Positions 1-8,399 of a DNA stretch of 22,173 nt are shown one piece after another (positions within the stretch are counted from its first letter, which is position 1; each line of letters begins with the position of its first letter). Where the stretch lies: NCBI GenBank assembly GCA_937884735.1, contig CAKZYI010000465.1:1-22173 (forward strand), in the 5' to 3' direction. Source of the stretch: an uncultured Pleurocapsa sp. (GTDB lineage: Bacteria; Cyanobacteriota; Cyanobacteriia; Cyanobacteriales; Xenococcaceae). A model generated the notes under the pieces. That model worked only from the letters and a program-made list of their open reading frames with translations, had not been told where the DNA came from and made no database searches. The position numbers and the translations under genes were made by a program.

Positions 1-816
1 CATGTCTAACAGCATTGTCATAGGAGAAACGATGAATAATGACCAGAATATTGCTGTAGAGAGATAGAAATAGTGTTGCAAGATAAAGGTGCAAAATGCG
101 ATCGCCATACTCCAAATCCATCTACCTTTTTTAGAGTTGGGAATCGATCGCGGATCGGTCAACATAAATAAAGCAAACAGCAATAGGCTACCACTCATAA
201 ACTGGTGTTGCCATACGTCCCAACTCCAGCCTAACCATAGGTTACGTACTGCTTCTAATCCTCCATAGGAAAGGAGAAAAGCGATCGAAGTGTCCCAACG
301 TCCAACTTGTTTTAAGACCACTCCACCCAAGCCCAGGAATAACAGGACATACCACCAGTCTGTTCCCCACTGTCCAGGGGATACCCAAGCGTCGTTAGTT
401 AGGGTTAGAGCGGCAATAATGCCAAAATTGGCGGGGTTAAAGAAGTGCTTGTTGTGGTGACGAAAAAGGAATTTACTGGCGATCGCAAGACTACCTGCGA
501 TCGCCATTGTTTCTGGGCTATTACTCCGCAATAATAGGCATAAACCCAAAGATGTAATTAAGGCACTACGTAGAGATGTCAATACTTTGGGACTAATTAA
601 AATATTTAATTTACTAGCAAAATTATTTAAACTATATTCATCGTTGCGTTTGCTATATTCCACTACAGAAGATAATATCCACTGAGTAATTAAGCAGCTA
701 GTAATCACTACTAGCATTAGGTTTGACTTTACCGTCCAATCACTTGTGCTTACGCCTAAAAGTAAGAATAAACTTAAGAAAATTATCTGGGTTATGCGAG
801 CATCTTTTAATAACAT
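1..816 (-). CDS. NqrB/RnfD-like membrane protein, 3' end outside the window
   Basis: The frame is open for 272 codons from an ATG at 816 and runs off the left edge, so the C-terminus is missing. The product is a multi-pass membrane protein. Two motifs place it in the NqrB/RnfD family: FFNPANFG at about residues 125-132, like the family's FNPxxFG, and MLTDPRSIPNSKKGRWIW at about 218-235, like RnfD's ATDPxxSPxxxxGRWIYG. NqrB and RnfD are core membrane subunits of Na+-translocating NADH:quinone reductase and of Rnf. The SGAT motif whose Thr carries covalent FMN in those subunits is not seen between residues 132 and 272, so this may be a distinct branch. What it transports or couples to is unknown. 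It is on the same strand as pxcA, which starts upstream; the 116-base gap allows but does not prove co-transcription. The family assignment is fairly secure and the function is not. Confidence 0.72.
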   Translation of the reverse strand, partial: MLLKDARITQIIFLSLFLLLGVSTSDWTVKSNLMLVVITSCLITQWILSSVVEYSKRNDEYSLNNFASKLNILISPKVLTSLRSALITSLGLCLLLRSNSPETMAIAGSLAIASKFLFRHHNKHFFNPANFGIIAALTLTNDAWVSPGQWGTDWWYVLLFLGLGGVVLKQVGRWDTSIAFLLSYGGLEAVRNLWLGWSWDVWQHQFMSGSLLLFALFMLTDPRSIPNSKKGRWIWSMAIAFCTFILQHYFYLSTAIFWSLFIVSPMTMLLDM

Positions 817-932
817 TGACCGTTAACATATAACTTCTAATCAACGTCTCTAGTATGTCCTTTCCAATTGCTAATTAGAGTCTCGTTACGATTTTTGTAA
901 CACAAGTCATACTAAATTCTGTTATCAAAAAA

Positions 933-2285
933 CTATTCATTCATATTTTTATAAGTAGCAACTGAAGAAGGTGAAATTCGATTGAGGTAGCGGAAAATCC
1001 AATATTTAAGTACTGTATCGAGAATTACAGGAAAGGTAGCAATAAACAAGAAATTGAACTCGCGGTTTTCTGGCAACCCCAAGTGACGGGCAATGCCTTC
1101 TAATATAATTTCCCAACCATGAGGAGAGTGATAGCCCACAAACATATCTGTTAAGAGAATAATTAAGAAAGCTTTGGCACTATCACTAAGTCCATAGGCT
1201 ATCTCATCTAGAAATGATTTGATAACCTGAATTTCTCGTTTGCAAAAGTAGATAATCCCAGCAAAAGCGAGTAGGGAAAAGAAATCGGCAAAAACATTGC
1301 CAATGGCATTAATTCCTCTATCTTGAAATTCGTCTGATAATTCTATTGCCTTAAGCTTTATTGCCTCTTCTTCTTCTTCTTTAGAAATAGAAGGTATCAT
1401 ATCAAGCATGCTTCTAAAATGAAGTTGTTCTTCATAACGATGTAGCTCCATAAAAGCTTCTTCTTCCATATCTTGATTGATAAACAAAACTTCTTGCTCG
1501 TTGTTATCAAAATATTTTTGAACTAAAGGAGTAACAAGCAAGCTTTTGGTGGCTTGATGGGTTAGTAAGGGGACAATAATTAAAATTAATAGAAAACGAA
1601 TAGAAATTGCCGTTTTGTTGCGGCTTTTGCGAAATTTCTTAACTACTTGTTCTTCTGTATCTTCAGATTTGGGGTCTATTTCTTGTCTGATGCGATTCAA
1701 AGTTCGCATAAAAGAGCGAGGTATAACACTAGTTTTATCGGTAATAGTTTCCGTATTTGGTATTTTTCCATTACCATCTTTATCTGCTCTATTCAAAGCT
1801 AGGGTTCGATTATTTTTATCAATAATGAAACGATTACTACTTTGGTTTTTTTCTAAGCGACGGGTAGGAATAACTGCAACTTCTTCGTATTTAGAATTAT
1901 TGTATTTATCGATGACAGCATCAATAAAAGCTAGTTTTCCCTGAATTGTGGGTTCGCTAGGATCGTCAAAGCCATTGGTGTAACGAACAATACTTTGACT
2001 AGAATCGTTTGCTTGAGTATCCGAAAAAATTAATAAGCTCCGACTTATGTTGAACTCTGCTAATCTGGCTTTAATGGTGTTGAGATAGCTATTAACATCA
2101 TTTTTAAACACTTTAATGACGCTCTCGGAATATTCCATAGAGCTAGAGGAGACTATTTGACACTCGAAATGATCGTCTTCGATCGCCTTAATCTTAATTG
2201 CTGCGCGATAGGCTGCATCCAAAGCTCTTTCGGGAGTAGCTGATAACCAACGCCTTCCAAGATTAACAATATCTAGAAATTTCAT
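933..2285 (-). CDS. pxcA: Proton extrusion protein PxcA (CemA family)
   Basis: This 450-residue protein matches the cyanobacterial PxcA (CotA)/chloroplast CemA family, inner-membrane proteins needed for light-induced, Na+-dependent proton extrusion. Residues 1 to about 225 are a soluble charged N-terminal region with the typical opening of a short hydrophobic helix and NLGRRWLSATPERALDAAY. The C-terminal CemA domain has hydrophobic segments at about 229-250, 328-350, 372-388 and 412-435. A strongly acidic stretch with a run of Glu lies at about 305-312. The conserved-looking region GYHSPHGWEIILEGIARHLG precedes the last membrane span. The length fits cyanobacterial PxcA, which is longer than plastid CemA because of the N-terminal domain. 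The ATG at 2285 is the natural start. The RnfD-like gene follows on the same strand. Confidence 0.93.
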   Translation of the reverse strand: MKFLDIVNLGRRWLSATPERALDAAYRAAIKIKAIEDDHFECQIVSSSSMEYSESVIKVFKNDVNSYLNTIKARLAEFNISRSLLIFSDTQANDSSQSIVRYTNGFDDPSEPTIQGKLAFIDAVIDKYNNSKYEEVAVIPTRRLEKNQSSNRFIIDKNNRTLALNRADKDGNGKIPNTETITDKTSVIPRSFMRTLNRIRQEIDPKSEDTEEQVVKKFRKSRNKTAISIRFLLILIIVPLLTHQATKSLLVTPLVQKYFDNNEQEVLFINQDMEEEAFMELHRYEEQLHFRSMLDMIPSISKEEEEEAIKLKAIELSDEFQDRGINAIGNVFADFFSLLAFAGIIYFCKREIQVIKSFLDEIAYGLSDSAKAFLIILLTDMFVGYHSPHGWEIILEGIARHLGLPENREFNFLFIATFPVILDTVLKYWIFRYLNRISPSSVATYKNMNE

Positions 2286-2419
2286 TAATTTTAAATAACA
2301 CCATCAATAAATGATATTAAAGTCTTGTTTGATAAACAAAGATAGAGGGGTAATTATAACCTCTATGATACTCAAGTATCCGATCGATTGGTAATTAATA
2401 GATTGCCAAAAAATAAATT

Positions 2420-4546
2420 GTGCATATTTAATCTTTATGGCTTACAGGGACATCTCGTACAGGTAAGACTTCTCGTTTAGTAGCTGAATTTTCTAACTGG
2501 GTCAGAAAGCAACTTTTTAAAGCCCCAAAAAAATCACCTCAAAATTTGGCTGCGGCGGTACTAGTGTTTGCCGCCAACAATCAAAATCGCCGAGAATTAA
2601 GCGATCGCCTTATATCTGCCGTAGATGGTACTTATCCCGTGGTTTGTAAAACTCCTGTAGGTTTTATTACCGATGAAGTAATGTTATTTTTTCCGCTAAT
2701 CTTGGAAAAATTGCAGTTAAAAGCGCAATTTCCCCTTAGATTGCGTCCTGAAACAGAACAAGAATTGGCTACCACCCTATGGCGAAATCAATCAGATTGG
2801 CAAGCTTTGTGTGAATTAGATAATGAATATCGTTTGGTACGACAAACCCTAGATTTGATGCAGTTAGCAGGAGCTAGTGGCGTACCCACAGAAGATATAT
2901 CTGTCATTTTGCAAGAGGGTTTGGCAGGATTGGATCTAAACAACGAGAATAGCAGCTATCTTTGGCAAAGAATGCAGGAATTGCTTTTATTATGGCAAAA
3001 GTGGTGTTTAGATCGAGGCTTTTTGACTTATGGATTGATTTATGAGCTTTATTGGCGTTACCTACTGCCCAATTCTCAATACCAGCACCATTTAACAAGA
3101 CGTTATCGCGCAATATTTGCTGATGATGTAGATGACTATCCTGCGCTCGCTCGTGACCTGTTTGATTTTATGTTGGATAGGGGAACATTTGCCGTTTTTA
3201 CCCATAATCCTGATGGTAAAATTCGCCTAGGGTTAAATGCCGATCCAGATTATATGGAAGGTTTGGCTATTCGCTGTCATCAAGAAAAGCTGAATTTGGC
3301 GATCAAAAACTTGGCAACTGAGATTGCCGACACTGCTATAGAGTAAGTTGCAGAAACGGCTTATATGGTCGAAGCACCAGATTCAATTCAGTCTTTACAA
3401 ACTATCTCTCGTGCTGAATTACTCCGACAAACTGCCGAAATTATTATTGATGCTGTCGATCGACAAGGAATTCAACCATCGGACATTGCAATTGTTGCCC
3501 CTGGTTTAGACGAAATTGCTCGCTATAGTTTAATTGAGATTCTCTCGGCTAAAAATATTCCTGTTACTCCCCTCAACGAGCAGCGTCCAATCATTAGCTC
3601 TCCTCTGGTTAGAAGTCTATTAAGTTTATTGGGGTTAGTTTACGCCGATTTGGGTCGTTTGGTAGATCGAGATGCAATCGCCGAAATGCTGGTGGTATTT
3701 AGCCAAAAATCTCAAGGAAATAAATTAGTTGCAGATATAGATCCTGTAAGGGCTGGTTTAATTGCTGACTATTGCTATCATGTCGATCCAGAAAATCCTT
3801 ATTTATCTTCTGTTGAATCTTTTCCTCGCTGGGATCGTCTGGGACATCAAGCTACTGATGCCTATCAAGCAATTGTTCGCTGGATTGAAACAAGTAAAAT
3901 AAAACAGCAAAAACAAAGCTTTTTCACCCCGACAATTTTATTATCAGAAGCAATAAACCATTTTTTAGTTGGGAAGATAAACCTAAGTAGCGACAAACTT
4001 GGAGTATTGCGAGAATTAATGGAAACGGCTCAACACTTTTGGGAAGTAGATCGTCGCATCAGACAAAATGAACCCAGCTTTCAAACTGAAGCCGCTACGG
4101 TTGCCCAGTTTATCCTATTACTTCGTCGCGGTACGATTACGGCAAATCCTCGACCAATACGTCAGTTTACCCCTCAAAAGGGTGCTGTAACCTTGGCAAC
4201 TGTGTTTCAGTATCGCTCCTTGCGTACATCCCATAGCTGGCAATTTTGGCTAGATGCAAGTTCTCCTCTTTGGTCCCAAGGTGGTGCGGCGACACTCTTT
4301 GCCGCTCCCTTATTTCTCAAACAGTGGAGTGGTAAAACTTGGATGCCTGAAGAAGATTATGAAATGGATAGCCAGCGTTTGCAACGTATTTTAAAAGATA
4401 TGATGGCAAGAGCCGAAAAAAAAATATTTCTTTGTCACAGCGATCTGGGAGTCAATGGCACAGAACAAGCTGGAGCATTGTTACCTTTAGTTCATGCTAC
4501 AAAACAGTATGTTGTAGGAAACCAACTGGTTGAGACAAGCCAATAA
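2420..4546 (+). pseudogene. P-loop recombinase/UvrD-like helicase gene broken by two in-frame TAA codons
   Basis: One reading frame runs from a possible GTG at 2420 to the stop at 4544-4546 (709 codons) but contains TAA at 2429-2431 and again at 3344-3346. A Walker A motif, GTSRTGKT, lies at 2447-2470, after the first TAA. A Walker B-like AIFADDVDD is at 3110-3136. Downstream of the second TAA the same frame continues without shift through 393 more residues from an ATG at 3365. This looks like a cyanobacterial recombinase-family protein of SF1 helicase/AddB type. No canonical start lies between the first TAA and the Walker A codons; the first is TTG at 2546, which would remove the ATP site. 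Both halves still have coherent protein-like sequence, so decay is recent, or the stops are assembly errors. The frame ends directly against the convergent gene at 4547. Confidence 0.7.
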
Positions 4547-5332
4547 TTAATTTGAACTGGATATTTTGAGGGGTGTTGATAAATCTGCACCATCCAAGAT
4601 CATTTGAGCCATCAGAAAAGGCGATAATTCAGTTGGGTCAACATTACTATCTACCAAAGATACCTGAGAAGAATTTTGGCTAATATTAGTCACTTTCCAG
4701 CGGAAAGTATAGATCATGTCCCATTCTGCCCTATTACTAGCGGAATCGATGCTTTTTACACCCACTAAACTAGTTATAAATTCAATAGATTCTCCTATTT
4801 GAAGACGATTGTCTGTCGGTGCATCTTCAAAAGTCAAATCGAATTGCTGAAGATTGTGGCGATTCTGAATATGATTGCGATGTCTACAGCGATCACAATT
4901 TTCTACATCCCAATAAAAAGGTAATTTGTCAGCATAATCATACTGATAGCCACCTAGTGGAGGATCGTTATAAGGAGCAGATACAATATTTCCATCGCGA
5001 TCGGCAATACCATAAGGATCTACTTCAACATAGCTTACCCAATTAAAATGATCGTAGCCCAGTTCCGATGCTAGGGTATCTAGTTTGATTTTGTATCCCT
5101 GGTTGTCTTTTGGGGAAAACTTGGTGGCGATTCTACCTCCATGTAGTTCGTGACTAATTGCTTTTTTGTAAGTAAAATTTTTCTTCCCTTGTAATGGCTT
5201 TTGATAGTTGCTTTTTAAATTATTACCAGGTTCATTACTAGGTTCGCCAACAGCAATATGATTTTTGGTTGAAACAGATAACATAACGCCGAAAGCAAGA
5301 GTTCCTAGTAACAAGTTTTTAAAATTCATCAA
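4547..5332 (-). CDS. Secreted protein of unknown function with a Cys/His cluster
   Basis: The 261-residue product begins with a signal-peptide-like segment (basic start, hydrophobic residues about 6-20), so it is probably exported or a lipid-free periplasmic protein. I do not recognise the family. The mature part is polar and rich in Asp, Asn and Tyr. Near residues 140-165 is a compact cluster, ENCDRCRHRNHIQNRHN, with two Cys three residues apart and several His, which could bind a metal. Before it lies DPYGIADRDGNIVSAPYNDP, which suggests an ordered beta-rich fold. No enzyme motif is evident. The stop codon directly abuts the end of the convergent broken recombinase, with no spacer. It starts at an ATG pair (codons 1 and 2). 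The gene appears intact. Confidence 0.72.
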   Translation of the reverse strand: MMNFKNLLLGTLAFGVMLSVSTKNHIAVGEPSNEPGNNLKSNYQKPLQGKKNFTYKKAISHELHGGRIATKFSPKDNQGYKIKLDTLASELGYDHFNWVSYVEVDPYGIADRDGNIVSAPYNDPPLGGYQYDYADKLPFYWDVENCDRCRHRNHIQNRHNLQQFDLTFEDAPTDNRLQIGESIEFITSLVGVKSIDSASNRAEWDMIYTFRWKVTNISQNSSQVSLVDSNVDPTELSPFLMAQMILDGADLSTPLKISSSN

Positions 5333-5585
5333 GTATCAAAAAACGAAATTTTTTACATACTTGTATATTACTAAGTGATTACACTGATTGCCTATAATAT
5401 CTGTCTTTAAAAATACAAACTTAATACAAATCTACCTAATCAAGACAATATCTTGATAAATACTTCATATACAAAGGCTGAAACACCATAAAAACGCCTA
5501 AGTAAATAGGCGGATAAGTTTATTTTCAATTGTGGAGACTTTTACTTTTTATTCAACCTCAATAGATTAATTTGTTTTTTGGGAG
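5333..5585. other. Upstream region of the secreted-protein gene; no gene seen
   Basis: This AT-rich stretch lies between the start of the secreted-protein gene and the possible small membrane ORF at 5586. I see no convincing coding frame. It should hold the promoter for the minus-strand gene ending at 4547, although no clear -35/-10 pair stands out. It contains the minus-strand terminator listed separately at 5490-5512. Confidence 0.5.
5490..5512 (-). terminator. Rho-independent terminator, minus strand
   Basis: Read on the minus strand, CGCCTA and TAGGCG form a perfect 6-bp stem (5495-5500 with 5507-5512) around a 6-base loop, followed by TTTTTA. This would end a transcript coming from the sensor kinase and the small membrane ORF. 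Confidence 0.6.
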
Positions 5586-5675
5586 TTATCTAAAAATACG
5601 CCACATCACAAATAAAGTTATTCCCAAATAGCCAAACACGGCTAACCAATCTAGTTCGCTGCTACTAATCATCAT
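5586..5675 (-). CDS. Possible tiny single-span membrane peptide
   Basis: An ATG pair at 5670-5675 opens a 29-residue frame ending at 5586: a short polar start (MMISSSELDW) followed by a hydrophobic span of about 15 residues and a basic end, MWRIFR. This has the form of a small single-pass membrane subunit. The frame stays open somewhat upstream, with GTG codons as alternative starts, so it could instead be the tail of a decayed larger membrane protein. It sits between the sensor kinase and the minus-strand terminator at 5490-5512, which suggests transcription. I do not recognise a family. Confidence 0.35.
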   Translation of the reverse strand: MMISSSELDWLAVFGYLGITLFVMWRIFR

Positions 5676-5730
5676 TAACACACCATAACTCACTAAAATA
5701 TAGTACCGTTTCTAAGTATTTCTTTAATGG

Positions 5731-7566
5731 CTAACCACTAGCAATCGTTTCACAGGGAAGATCGATCGTAAAAGCAGTTTGTCCTGTTTGACTTTCCAAA
5801 TGAATATCACCCCCTAAAAGGTTAATCAAATTTTCAACCAAAGCAAGTCCAATACCTGTTCCGCCAAACTTCCAAGGATCGTGATTGGGAATGCGATAAA
5901 ATTTATCAAAAACTCGATGTTGCTCCACAGGAGAAATTTCAACGCCTGTATTAATAACTTGGAGTTCAATTCCATGACTGCTTGATCGAGCAGAAAAAAT
6001 TATTTCCTCATTCCCTGGAGTATATTTACAAGCTTTGTTGATAATTTCTGATAAGATTCTTTTGTCTATTGAGATTTCAGTTTTAAATTGGGGTTAATTA
6101 GGATCAATATGTATCACTAAAGTTTGATTTTGAGTATTGATGCGTTCTTGAAATGGTTCTACAATTTGGGGCAGCCACACAGCAAGGTCGATCCACTGCA
6201 TCTTAATTATTTCTTTTTTGGCATCTATATAGCAAAGAGTAAGAAGATCGTCCACTAGCTGGTTTTGCCTTTGGCAAGCAGAACGAAAGATGTCTAATAC
6301 ACGATTAAACGTCGCTGATTTATTTGAACCAATTTGTTGTTCGAGCAAGGTTTCCAAAGTTTCTGAAGCAAGTTGAATGCTGCTCATGGGAGTCCGTAAT
6401 TCGTGAGAAATAGTCCTTAAAAAGTCATCTTTGAGTAGATTGAGACGAGCCAATTCTTCGAGCTGTACTTGAGACTGTTTGTACAATCTTGCCTGCCTTA
6501 TGGCGATCGCACATTGACTGGCAACTTGTTCTACCAAACTTATTTCGTATTGTTGGAAAAACTCTTCTTTAGGGCGTAATAGCCAAAGATTTCCTAGAAT
6601 ACCACCATTATCAAAAATCGGACAGACTAGTCTAGTGGCTTGAGTATCGATGGGACTTAATTCGGGGACTTTCTCAACAAACTGAATCGATTGTTTTTGC
6701 AATAATTGGCTATAGAGTTCGGGAAAATCTTCTATCTCTCTTTTGATTCCTTCACAGTTGGGAGGTTCGATCGCATATTCATAGGCGATAGTGGCGTTGG
6801 TGCGATCGCCATTATACAGTTCGATTTTGCAACGTTCTATATTTAATACTTCTCCTATTTCCCTGGCAACAGTCTGGAGGATTTGGGGTTCATTGAGGCT
6901 ATCTCTAACTTTTTCCGTTATGGTGCGGATCAAAGATTCAAATCTTACAGCAGTTTGCAGCTTTGCTGTGCGCTTTTTAACCTTGTGTTCTAGATAGTTA
7001 TTAAAACTTTGGACTTGTTGATATAGTTCTGCTTGCTGTACTGCAATACCCACCTGAATCGACAATTGTTTGAGCAATTCGATTTCTTGAATCAACCATT
7101 GACGAGGAGATTGGCAGTGATGAGCTATCAGTAATCCCCATAATTTACCATTAGCAACAATTGGCACAACTAGATTTGCCTTAACACCAAAGCAATTTAA
7201 TACCTCTTCATAACAAGGAGCTAAATTAGCTCCTTGGACATCATGAAGGACATGAGCTTTTCCCTGTCTATATCTTTCAATATGTTTAGAAGCAAAACAA
7301 GGATCTTGTATTCTAAAGCCAAAAACACTATCAGCATTATTATTGACTGACTCCACTACAATTACACCACTCCAGTCAGGTTCAAAACGATACATTAATA
7401 CCCGATCGGTTTGAAGAAACTGCCTCACCTCCATAACAGCTTGATTGAGAATTAGATCTAAATCTAAAGACTGTCGAATACGTAAGGCGATCGCCGCCAC
7501 TATATTTTCTCTTTCTTGATTTGAAGAAAAAGTTTTGAGCTGTTTTTTAGAGTTGGATTCAAACAA
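5731..7566 (-). pseudogene. GAF-GAF sensor histidine kinase split by an in-frame TAA; cyanobacteriochrome-like first GAF
   Basis: The frame from the ATG at 7566 codes 490 residues to a TAA at 6094-6096. It then continues without shift for 120 more residues to 5731. The order is GAF1 (about 30-185), a coiled linker, GAF2 (about 215-360), HisKA (about 379-445, phospho-acceptor His388 in SHELRTP) and, after the TAA, HATPase_c with FDKFYRIP and GGTGIGLAL. GAF1 has DPCF (Cys90) and a second Cys (Cys118) 28 residues on, the layout of DXCF cyanobacteriochromes, although Cys118 is followed by Tyr instead of His. The internal TAA follows DPN, where related kinases would carry an ordinary residue; TTA (Leu) is one base away. 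In the N-box, IINKACKYTP has Lys (6034-6036) where the Mg-ATP-binding Asn is expected. The first product lacks the ATPase domain, so the kinase is probably inactive unless the stop is bypassed or is an assembly error. Confidence 0.8.
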
Positions 7567-7791
7567 AAATATTTTCTCTGGCCAGTTATGCTTCTTATCC
7601 TTAAAATCTTAATATTTTTTAAAGGTAATAGAACAATTATTAAATAATTATTAATTCTACTGGCTTTTTATGGCTGTTTAAATCTTAATTCATCATTAAT
7701 CTGGGTATTTAAACTTATAAGATCTGATAGTTTATGTGAACAAATGTAAATTCAATGTTCCTGACTATATTAGTCAGTTCAATTAAAAAGT

Positions 7792-8343
7792 ATGAATGCA
7801 GAAGAACTTTTGAAGCAATATCGAGCAGGAAAAAGAAACTTCCAGCAGCTCGATCTTGCTCAAGTAATTCTTACCAACACTCATCTATCTCAAATTAATC
7901 TGAGTCAAGCTAAACTAACTGAGGCTGATTTTACAGGGACAAATTTTGAAAAGGCAATTTTTTATCAAGCTAATCTAAATTTGAGTAATTTAAGTCAAGC
8001 TAAACTAACTGAGGCTGATTTGAGATCGACTTGTTTAAAATCTGCATTGCTATATAAAACTGATTTTGGCAAAGCTCAATTAAAAAAAGCAAACCTTAGT
8101 CAGGCAATTTTACAAAGGGCATTTTTGCGAGAAGCAAATCTAAAAGAAGCCAATTTGGCTGATGCTAATTTAACTGGCGCAAATTTGATTGATGCCAACT
8201 TAATGGGCGCAAATTTAGCCCAAGCAAATCTTAATAATGCTTTTTTACAAGGTGCAAATCTAGCCCAAGCCTGTCTCGATCGCGTAGATTTATCTCAGGC
8301 AATCTTAACAGGAGCAATCATGCCTGATGGAACAATTTGTTAA
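7792..8343 (+). CDS. Pentapeptide-repeat protein
   Basis: This 183-residue protein is built almost entirely of A(N/D)LxX pentapeptides from about residue 20 to 175, with runs such as LKEANLADANLTGANL. Such repeats fold into a right-handed quadrilateral beta-helix. Many cyanobacterial members have no known role. A short N-terminal head (MNAEELLKQYRAGKRNFQQL) matches the usual cap that precedes the repeats. There is no signal peptide or membrane segment, so it is probably cytosolic. A 29-base identical DNA repeat (7903-7931 and 7993-8021, 90 bases apart) shows an internal duplication of six pentapeptides. The gene stands alone, divergent from the sensor kinase. Confidence 0.92.
   Translation: MNAEELLKQYRAGKRNFQQLDLAQVILTNTHLSQINLSQAKLTEADFTGTNFEKAIFYQANLNLSNLSQAKLTEADLRSTCLKSALLYKTDFGKAQLKKANLSQAILQRAFLREANLKEANLADANLTGANLIDANLMGANLAQANLNNAFLQGANLAQACLDRVDLSQAILTGAIMPDGTIC
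7903..8021 (+). repeat. Direct 29-base repeat inside the pentapeptide gene
   Basis: The segments 7903-7931 and 7993-8021 are identical and lie exactly 90 bases apart, keeping the reading frame. They encode SQAKLTEADF/L. The identity at third codon positions suggests a recent unequal duplication or gene conversion. Confidence 0.85.
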
Positions 8344-8399
8344 TGATTCTTGAGTAAATATATTTCAAATGGTTTTCCCTTTTAATAGCTGATAGTTGC

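Noticed and set aside
1615..1944. 109-codon plus-strand frame inside pxcA
   Set aside because: It is antisense to a clearly conserved PxcA and has no family-like sequence.
2437..2466. ATG at 2437 as start of the recombinase
   Set aside because: It reads only nine codons before TAA and is out of frame with the Walker A motif; it would work only with a frameshift.
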